NCBI GenBank assembly: GCA_914767715.1
Contig: OU612070.1
Span: forward strand, 23,240,025-23,304,024
Direction: 5' to 3'
From: Membranipora membranacea
Lineage: Eukaryota > Bryozoa > Gymnolaemata > Cheilostomatida > Membraniporidae
DNA: 64,000 nt
Shown: positions 21,084 to 31,600 of the stretch, one piece after another
Position numbering within the stretch: position 1 is the first letter of the stretch
Layout: every line of letters begins with the position of its first letter
The notes under the pieces: generated by a model
The model's input: the letters and a program-made list of their open reading frames with translations, nothing else
Told to the model about the DNA's origin: nothing
Database searches by the model: none
Translations under genes and position numbers: made by a program

Positions 21084-24000
21084 TCATCCAGTTACTGAAG
21101 TTTTGCTCACAGCACCAGAATCAGATTTCTCTTTCTTAGAAAATGAGCCTTTCCCATCACCTGTCTCGTCTTCTACAAAAAATAACCAAATTTGTTGTAT
21201 TTACCTCAGTTATCAAAGAGCTTAGCTTTTAATAATCCGGATACATCTGTGCGGCCCTCTGCTGTTGAAACTAATTGTTACCAACAATATTGTAGTTACT
21301 ATAACATTACTATATAATACTGATTTGTAATCATATTTTTAGCTCTAAACAAAAAACCTAGATATTATTTTGTCTTTGCTAATAGCTGCCCCGAACACAC
21401 AAGAAATAGAAAGGAATCAAAATCTAGCTAATTATACATTTGAATTTAATTGAAAAATACTTAGTTCCCTCGGTTGATTCATTTTCAAACACATATTTAA
21501 ACCAAACCTGCCTATGAGAAGGCAAAATGCTGTTGGGCATTAAGTAGCTGGTTTCATTGAGCTGGATAGACCAAAAAATATTGAGCTGGATAGACCAGAT
21601 CATGTATGATATTTTAGGGCAAGTTTCAACATAATGCTGATGGAAACAGAATATTACCAACACAAGAACACTTAAACTGATACTGTAAGATACCTGCTTC
21701 TATACATACCGTTTCGGGGCTGTTCAGCATTATGTTCTTGTATAGGACTGAGAGTTTTACCATCAGCAGCTACTCCGTCGCCTTCAGCTTGTGGAGCCAC
21801 ATACTCCTCCATTCTAGTATCCTCTGCCACCTCTCTGTAATCTAACTCTGTAAAATAACCAATCACCTATCAATTACATCTGCTCACCTGTCCGCCGACC
21901 CGCCTGCCCCTCAGTAGCCTGCCTGCTATTGAGAGACACTTGTCCGCCGTGTGACTCTTGCCTGTCTACTTTGCTGATATCAAGGAGGGCTACCCTTAGG
22001 TAACATCCAATTCATGACATGACAAATCTCAGTGAGCAATAATGTCCGATGAAACTTAATTACTTGTCAATATGTAAGCTAATTTTAGGAGTGGCCATGG
22101 TGGAGTGGATAGGGCATGGGACTTTCAATTGAGACATCCCGTATTCGATTCCTGGCGGATCAGGATGGCTTCAAAAAGGGCATCCGACCTCAAATAATCC
22201 TGCGCCACATTAAGATATCGGAAACAAAAAACCAAGCAACATCAAGGCTTCTCACACGGTATCACAGGGTATCAAGACTATAAATGGACGTGAGTTTTTT
22301 TTTATTTCAGCTAGAAATTCGAAATATCTTGCAGTTTTCTTTATTCCACTCATACCTAGAGCTGCCAAGTCTTCTCTAAAGTCTACAAAGTCCTCCTCTG
22401 ACATTCCTTCCTGTATGTAGTGGTGCCAGAAGCATCTCTTGTTGTTCATCAAATCAAACTTCCTGTTTAACACTCTCCAGAACTCATGTATTGATGTTGT
22501 GTTAGACAGCATTATAGCTGATGTCGGTACCTACACAATGGAACAAGATCTATGGAATAAACAGCTTGCACAGGCAATTCATAATAAAGAAAACAGCAGG
22601 CAAGGAACAAGTGGGACATTCAATTTAAGACTAGCGAGACCAGTGTTGTTCCCCAATCGTTCACTGCATGATGAAAAAATAATAAAGTCTCTGAAAAAAT
22701 GATTCGGAATGAATCAGCTTCATTGGAAAAACAAATAATGAGCAAGCATATTGAGCAAAGTGACTGCAATAATTTTCTCGAAAAGCCTCGCTCACGCTGA
22801 TTGAAAGAGCTCCTTTTGTTCTAAACTGTAATCAAACTAGCGTCTATGGAAGCATTTACTCCCTAATTCAACAGAATGAGCTGATAAATAATTTTGGTGC
22901 ATTCATCTAAGTCAATTCAGGTAATTTTTTCCCCGATACACACAGTCAGAATAACTTACAGCCTCCATATTGAGAGCTTTCGGGATGGTCATCTTTGAGT
23001 TATTGATACCGATTTTGAATCCAGTTGGTGACCAGTCTACAAAGGCGATACTCCTTGACCTAAAAAATGATTCCAAATTATGTAATCAATACAGAGAGAA
23101 ATAAAGACAATTATACAGTCTTTAGTATTATTTATAAGTATTATTTCTAAAAATTAATTATTCGAGTTATTTGCTATTACTCTTTGTTATTATTATCATT
23201 ATAATTAGTAAGATGATCACCAAACTGTGATAGTAGATTTGTTTACCTCTTGAGCTTATGGATAGTCTGGTTGACTTCTTTTGGAATTATCTGCCCTCTG
23301 TACATGATGCAACAACTCATGTATTTACCATTGGCAGGGTCCGTAGTAAGACCAAAATTGTGCTTGTTGAAGAGACTCTTAGTAATCTTAATACAGTTGA
23401 GATCCTACAATTGAAAGTGCCTGTATGAATTTCAGATGACAATAGTAGCCTGGAAGGGCCAGAAGCTAGAAGACAGAGTGAAGAAAAGAGAAATTCTAAA
23501 CTAAGTTAAGCTATAAGCAAGAGGAGTTGAGCTCAGAATATCACAAGAAAGCAGGCAGTAGGTTCTCATTGCAGTCATACATTCTCATAAAAATGTTATA
23601 ATGCAAGCAGTGTATAAAGCAAGGAGCGTGAAATTCATGACATAATTGATAATACAGCCAGCAGAGTTTGGTGCGATCAGAGTTTGGAGAGCAGCTTTGT
23701 GCTACAATCGCTTGTTGAGTTGTTTGCACATTACTTACCGCATGAGGACTATTAGAATACGGATTAGCCTATAAAAGTACATGAACGTTACAAATGATGT
23801 TAATATCAACAGCAGTTATGGTATGGTTGACGAAGGTGACAAATCGTACAAATCGGTTTTTACAAATTGGAACAAACTTTAAGTTAGTCAAAGAACAACA
23901 TTCTGTATCGACGTTCTGAATCATCATAAATTTGGAGTAGGTTTGGAACTGAACAGACAAATTGGAATCATTAGAAAATCTAACATGAATTTTAGTTGAC

Positions 24001-27000
24001 AGTGAATTTTAAGTAGAGTTAAAAATTGCATTACGAGGTAAGCTGCAATCAGTAAGACAAACCTTCTTGGTAAAATGAACCGGTCTTTACAATTTGCTTG
24101 CCAAAACAATGGCAAAGCAGCGCCCATGCTTCGAATTGAATCAATGGATTTATACCAAAAAAAACTTTTATTTCAGACGATTAAGACAATGTGAGTGCTT
24201 GGTTTGATTTGATCTTCAGCTAAGGAGGGAGGATAGTCGCTCCCCCGCATGAGTAGTAAGACAGTAGTATTGAAGACACGGACCGCTAGCATGACTTACA
24301 TTAGGAGGGTGTTTGATGAGATATCCTCTTGGTAGAATTGGTGCGAGTGAAGCCACAGGGAAATGAAGACGAGGATATGGCACCAAATTTGTCTGCACTT
24401 CAGTGAAATCAATTTTCAACATGGACTCAAAGCGCAAACTAGCTGTCATAGCGGAAATAATCTAGTAAAACAAGAATGATCATTATTCAGAATGGCTGCA
24501 GTCCAATACCAACTGCTACCGCTACAACTGATGAATTCAACAGGATGGGCTGTCAATATTTAGTTTAGAATTAGAAGTATAACTGCTAAGGAAGATGATA
24601 CACCCAATGGTGGTGAGACTGGTAAGTTTTATCGAGAACGCCCCCCCCCCCCCCTAAACGAACTCAAGACCCACGGCATATGCCACAAAATTCACCTGAC
24701 AGCAAAAAGAAAGCGTGCTCAAACATCTCACCATCCTCACAAAAGCCAGGGTTGTTTGAGGTAACTAGCAAGCTCCCTGTTCACAGCTCTGAGTTCTTAG
24801 CTTGCATATCATTCAACCACTGTGACACAGTATAGTACTCATTGTCATGAATTTATAACTACTACCTACTCTTATGTGAGGGCCGTACATACCTGGCACA
24901 CCATTCTGTTGATATCCTTGTATTTTGGGGCATACATCTCTAACTGCTTACTCAGCATTCTGTAGAGCGATGCATTGTCAAAGAACAGGGCGCAGTCAGA
25001 GTTCATAAGAGATTCGTGTGTGGAGAACACAGCATTGTATGGCTCCACTACAGCAGTCGAGTATTGTGCACTGGGTACTATCGCCATCTCGATCTATGAA
25101 CATACATGTGAGGGTAGTGAAAAGTTAGGCTAGCACGAAAAGTTATCATCGGACAAGTTTCCGAAGACGTGCAAACTCTTTTGCAACCAACAACAAGAAT
25201 ATGCTGTCATGTGCATATTGGGTTGTTGGGAAATAAGTCCTAGGCAGACATTTAGCCAGCATAGTAAGTAATGTGTAAGGTGAGTTAATGAAGACATGCA
25301 AACTGTAATAGAAGTATCCACCACAGGTTTATTTAGTCTGTGCAGACAGTGATGGAAATTATCCTACATGTACTTCAACTCTGAAGGTGTATTTTACATG
25401 TAGCATAATCAGACCTTGCACATTGTGTGTCTAGTTGATAGCGTAACATACTTGGGTTGTTTTGGGGTAATCCTCTCTTAACGAGTTGAGTAGGACAGAG
25501 CCAAATCCAGATCCAGTGCCGCCGCCGTATGACCTGTGTATGGTAAACCCTTGTATTCCGCAGCATGACTCTGCCTGATATATAAAAGTTGACAATAAGA
25601 GAAAGTTGTTCTTGCATGTTTTGTAAAGTTTCCAAGGTTGGGAGCAGGATAAGTGAAAATAAAAATGGCCACATAAAAATGATTAAAGAAAGTTTGAATT
25701 TTGATGGAGTCTCAAAAGAAGATGGCAATTTTCAGGCGATCACTTTTGTTGCGACACAGCGTTTACTCCATAGCAAGTGTTATTTCTTATTCAAACTGAG
25801 CAAATAAAACATGACAGGGCATGGACAAGGGTAGACTGGGACTACTAGATTCTCGCTTCTCCTTGCCTGACGGCCCCATCCGGGTCACAAAGGCTATATG
25901 ACAGTGTTAGCAAGAGTGATGTGTGACCAAGGAAATAGCTCTTTGGTGTGACACCCAAACCTACTAATGATATACGTACCAGTTTGCGGACTCGATCCAA
26001 CACTAAATCCTTCATATCTTCGCCCAGAGTATAATATCCTCTCGCGTAGACATTCCCTGCGTCTTCCTTCCCGGATATCAGATTGTCAGGTTTGAACAGA
26101 TCTCTCTTTTTTCCCGTCCTGATCACATCTGTTACAGGGGAGACAACAAGGCAACTTTAGTCCAATATTTGATAGATGTGACACATTTTCCTCAAACCAG
26201 GGACCACTGAATAGATGCAAATATGCTCGGCTCAGTGGTCAGATCATTGGACCATCAGGATATCACAAGCGCTTAGAAAGTATGGAAAAGGTAAGGTAGG
26301 TAATTGGCAATTACAAGTTTTAGACTAAAAAGAAAATAAGAAGTATTATGGCTTAGAATGGTTACTTATCAGCATAAAGAGACTAAATATTTTTAGGTCA
26401 CTTACCAACAACAGATGGCTCAGTATCAAATAGAATGCTGCGGGGGACATATTTCCCATTTGCACACTCTTCAAAGAAAACTCCGTTATTTGCCAGATCC
26501 AGATTTTTTCTGTTCTTTTTTCGAATCTTGCCATCTAAGCGGACATCGTGTTCGAGACAGAACAGCTCCCACAAAGTGTCACCGATCTGAGTTCCACACT
26601 GACCCAAGTGCAGATTGATAATGCTTCTTCTCACGTCAGTCTTTATTAAAATGACACAAGTTAAAAGTAAAAATGATAATAATATAATTGAAGGAATGAT
26701 TTTTCTCTTCATCTGCCGATTTAGCAGGGATTCATCATCAGCTATGACAAGATTAGATGGAATGTTATTTGACAAACATGGCTAGAAAAAGTTCATTCCC
26801 TCTGGTGTGGGGGGCGGCTATGATGCCCAAGTTGGGTTTCGAGATGCTGAGCCATGATACTTTAATTAAATGCCTCCAAAGAGAACAAACTTGTTATAGG
26901 ATTTTTCTAGTGCCAAAAAAAAGGGGACTATACAGATGAAAGCTGGACTAGAATGTTTGCTGCAAGTACCCATGTAATAATTTTAGATCGAATGATCTAA

Positions 27001-27028
27001 ATTAGAGTTTCAGTCTATCACTTACCAT
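21084..27028 (-). CDS. Divergent alpha-tubulin (12 coding exons, 520 aa)
   Basis: Minus-strand exons: 27028-27026 (ATG alone), 26640-26406, 26128-25980, 25574-25452, 25093-24893, 24461-24300, 23768-23739, 23404-23247, 23059-22960, 22530-22356, 21847-21710, 21172-21084. All phases join. An ATG-only first exon (ATG|GTAAGTG) is common in tubulin genes and excludes the hydrophobic upstream frame as N-terminus. Alpha-type marks: [20 protein letters not shown]; the GTP-binding GGGTGSG at residues 146-152; and [13 protein letters not shown], where E258 matches the catalytic Glu254 of alpha-tubulin that triggers beta-tubulin GTP hydrolysis. Also clear are the alpha blocks TGKEDA-like [25 protein letters not shown] and [12 protein letters not shown]. 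Oddities: MTDV instead of MREC; no K40 loop; residues 292-301 from a 30-base exon; and a tail about 50 residues longer than normal, ending KTSVTG. Expression unknown; frames intact throughout. Confidence 0.92.
22085..22215 (+). mobile_element. tRNA-derived SINE in a tubulin intron
   Basis: GTGGCCATGGTGGAGTGGAT (22091, A-box region) and GTATTCGATTCCTGG (22141, B box) are followed by AAAGGGCATCCGACC, a junction common just after tRNA-like SINE heads. It lies between exons 10 and 11 of the tubulin gene in antisense orientation. Confidence 0.7.
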
Positions 27029-28644
27029 TATTGTGTTGATACTATTTCCATGAAACACTCTCAGTAAACTGTCAGCTGACTAATAATGGTAATGACTGCC
27101 GCTATTACTAAACCATTCTAGTCATTCAAAATATTCACAGCCAAATGGCTTCATATCCCATTTACAACATTGAGGAGTTTTCTGCCCATTGTAAATTATT
27201 GTAAGACAGCAAAAGTACAATATATTGGGATTGAATCACAGCACGCTGAATTGTCGTTGATTGAGCAGTGACCACTCCTTTATGTAATGCTCAAAAGGGA
27301 CGCATATTATTTTTATTTAAAGCAGCTACAATAGTTGTTTCATAAATTTCATCTACAAAAAAAATTGGGGGCCATTCGAGTCTTGTCAAGGAACTCCATA
27401 GTTGTTTGCCACTTAGTACTGGCTGAGAAGAACCCAGTGGTATCATTCAATGGTCCTGTGCAGCTGGTTCATTATGGAACATTCAGAACTCCAACTGTAA
27501 TACTGATGCTACCAAAGATGCCCCCTGAGTTATATCAACAAGTTCCTTGGTTGTATCTTGTGTTGCCTCTCATAATGCCAAGTTGTAAAAAAGTTAAGGG
27601 AGCAGGGCAAGCTGAGTGACTCAAGTCATTCTTAACCCTCATATAATCAACAGGACAGGAGGGATGATAAACAAAAAACAGGACTTAAAATCATTCGATT
27701 CAAATAGACCTGATATATATTGCAGAAGCAAAAGCCATAGAAAAATCTTATCACATTAGCTATTACGCAAGACGATTATTAGACTACTGCAAAAATGCTA
27801 AAAAAATAATAAAATAACAAAATTATTTACCTACTCATATCAACTATTCAATATATGTATATAATGTAGCTGATCATGATATGTTTTGCTCGTCACAGTA
27901 GAAAACAGCAAAAAATTGGCCTGAAGACAATTATTATGGAGTGTGGAGTGCTTAACAACTCTTAATTGCATTGTGAAATTAACCACCCTGAAAAGGAGTT
28001 TGGAAGGGAATCTATAGCCTAACAATGTAGGCGTGATAAAGCAGTTTACCAGTGAAAGCGTCTATCATAATGTGATAAATTGATATATTACCAAATATCA
28101 CGCTAGACTGAAAAAACAACAATAATGAAGAATACATAATTAGAGTTATCTTCCCCTAACAAAATTTAGAGGAGTATGATTGTGATTGCTTACAATTGGA
28201 ACGCGGGACAGCAAGCAAGAACTTTCCGCACGTGGAAAAAGTAATTGATAGATAGACATTGTAACTGTAAACTAATAACAGTTATTATTTTTATACAAGC
28301 TACTCTATGCTAATGGTATAAGCAAAAAGTATGACAGAAAACAATGAATATATGATGGTAAGTCATACATGCATGAAAAGCAACATACATAAAACACAAA
28401 ACTCAATATGATGAACTGCATATTAAATGGATTGTATGTGAATGGAAAAATAAAATTCCACGATTGAAGAATGTTTGTTCATAAAAGAAAATAGAATAGC
28501 CGAACCACCTATTTGAGGATTAAAAATGTGACATATATCCTAATGTAAGTCTGTACTTACAGGGTAGATGTAGATGGGTTTGTGCAGGTCTCATAACTCC
28601 AAATAACTAGATATACGTAACCTAAGTGTGACTTTTCTCCTGGT
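27029..28644. other. Intergenic between tubulin and F-BAR genes
   Basis: No exon recognised. The left end must contain the 5' leader and promoter of the tubulin gene, the right end the 3' untranslated region of the F-BAR gene. A 94-codon plus-strand frame at 27335-27619 has no recognisable domain. Confidence 0.5.
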
Positions 28645-31600
28645 TTATGGAATAGATGCATAAGTTGGATCATCAAAAGAATCTGCAGATAGAAATCAGA
28701 TGAAACATAATTATGCATTACGTATTAACGAGGCACTCATATAAGATTTATCTCCTCTCTAACCTCACAGAGACAACTCCCAACAACTCTGCATGTTGAT
28801 AACGAATAATGATATATAATAAAACAAACTGCAGGTGAGCAATGGTTCATGGACAATTATATAAGATCAACTTTTAATGGGCAACAGTAAATTGCCAATG
28901 GCACAAATACAATGGAACAATTACAGTGCAGCAAATGCATCATAATTCATGACTCCAGCAAGCTCCTTTTATGACAAAGTATATGCATCATTTTCACGCA
29001 ACATTTAATGTTTGTGATAGCTAATAAATCAATCAGTCATCTCCACTTACCAGTACGATTTTTGTCTACACCACCAAAGAATGTGCTTCCACCAGCAGCG
29101 CCTGATGAGGCGAGTGGAGTGGTCGGTCTCATAGGCTTTGGTCGACCAATTGTCATAGAGGATGTGGGGACCTGATCACAGCTCTCATATAACACAGCAG
29201 CTGTAATATAGTAAGTATGTATAAGTATGTACGTATGTATGTATGTATGTAAGTATGTATGTATGTATGTATGTAAGTATGTGTAACATTGTCGGTGTGT
29301 CACTAATAACATACATAGTAAAGCTAGTGAATGACCACATTCGCCATGTTTAACCTTGTCCCAAATACAATAGCATTAGACAATTTCCACTCACACTCTG
29401 GATAAACCAACTGTCATCCAGAAAATCAAATTACACATCCAGGAACTATGGGTACCTGTACTCTGATAATACAATATTGTTTTGTTATCCCCCAATGAAG
29501 ACAAGACAAGTAAATGGGATTATGATAATATAGTCTCTTGACTTGGAGATGCCAAAATTTTTATTTAGAGTAGACTACCAATGTAACATAAAAATTGACA
29601 ATTTAATAGGAAGTATGAAGGGGAAGGCCGTTAAATTACAGACTGCTCTCTTAATTATAAACATCCCTGTTAAGTTAGGCTGGATTATAAATAAGATAAG
29701 CTGAAAGCCATCACGAGGAAGTTCTTAAACAAAAGGGGCAGATAGAATGTCCTGTAGTTTAGTCAAGGAGTTCTCTAACTCCTTGGTTTAGGTAATAAAG
29801 TTTTTGAAGTTCCCAGTCTCACCTGGTCTTTGATTTCCCGTCTGATTGGCTCGTATAAATTCCTGAATATCTCTTTTGGGATCACAGCTCGTCAACACAG
29901 CCCGAACTTCTTCATTACCCTGACAGAGATATCACAGTGTGAGTCAGTGTGTTGTGATGTCAATGATTGAGATTGGCTTGGCATGAATACCAAAGGAAAC
30001 TGTCTTTCCTCATCATTGATAACTTTATCGGAAATCAATTTTCTGGATAGGATAGAGTTTGTGAACCGAAACCCAAGTTCCTGACTCAACAATCTGATGG
30101 TCATGGCTAATGGCACATACCATTAGCTAATGGAATGCCGCAAAATCCCACACGAAGCCTTTTATACCACTAAGACTATTTTGGAACAACTGTGAAAACA
30201 CAACAATTCACAATGCGCAGATTAAGCTACCATAACATATTATTACATCGTTTACTGGATAAGCACTGAGATCAAAGCTGATTGTTATAAATCCAGCCCT
30301 ATACAAATATCCTTATCTCCAGACTAAAGCTGTCAGCTACTGATAATATATACTCTGTCTGTTACGTATAGGACAGCATATGACAGTATAGGAAATCAAG
30401 GACGACATAGGACAATATATGAGAGATATACACCAGAGGGTGCTGATGGCTGGGCAATCAATCATGAAAGCTCCCCCGGCTGGACTCATGGCAGTGAATG
30501 GCAAGAGCGCTAACCAATTGGGCCTTCACTCGATCAAAACTGATATAGGACAGTATAGTATAGGACAGTGCTAGAAAGCGACATGTCTATATTACAGTTA
30601 ACGTTACCTGGTCTATTTCGTACTTAGAAGCGCTGTCTATATTGATGTGTACCCATATCTCATTCCTGAGGAACGTTATTCTATCGTTCTCCACCTCCTG
30701 GAATGTATCACACATCCTGGTCATCTCCCCCTCCCAGTTCTGTCTCGCTGTCTCCAGCAACTTCACCAGGGACTCATATGTGTCGTTAGCTTTCAGTTTG
30801 TCTTCTTTACATTTGGCTGCTCTCTGATCCAGCTGGAAAAAATATATGATAAACTGGAATGAATTGGCAATATGATAAACTGGATGGAATCGGCTATATG
30901 ATAAACTGGATCGAATTGACTATATGATACACTAGAGCGAATCGGCTATATGATACACTGGATCGAATCGGCTATATGATACACTGGAGCAAATCAGCTA
31001 TGTGATCTGATGTTGAAATATTATGGATGAGATTTTTATGAATTAGTAATGCCCATGACAAGTCTGGCTACAGTATATGTCGGTGTCAGTTCGGCGAGAT
31101 AACAAGAAGCAGACAATTATTATTATCTCGTGGAATCAGGGTGTACATTACAAGATAACATCACTGGTGGTGCATAACATTCTAAGTTTCGAAAAGCATG
31201 AGTTACTTCTTGATGGCTAAACTGCAACAGTATGCAAATGTCATTCTCAACTATTTTCCAACGAAAGTTTCGATTTTTAACATCCTTTTACATAGAAAGT
31301 GAGGTCTACATATGATTGATCTATCTTCAACATTGATAATCACAGCCATGTGTGTATATTTAGTGAACTGAAGCTACCCTTCAATGTTTGCTCACTTTGC
31401 TGCTATTAGCAATGTACACTGAACTTAATTTTCAATAGAGCTGCTATCTGAACAAGGAAGTTGCCCTCAAGTATTGACATTATAAGAGAAGTAGGCACTA
31501 ATGATTCTAGTGAACTGATTACAATTCAATTCAAATAATATACGATGTTCCCTGTAGTAAACTAAATTTCATCAAATATGGCCAGTATATGTAAACTGAT

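Noticed and set aside
26641-26775. In-frame upstream extension giving the tubulin a hydrophobic N-terminal segment
   Set aside because: The sequence is the T-rich 3' end of an intron. An ATG|GTAAGTG exon at 27026-27028 joins in phase to TDVRRSIIN, exactly where alpha-tubulins begin.
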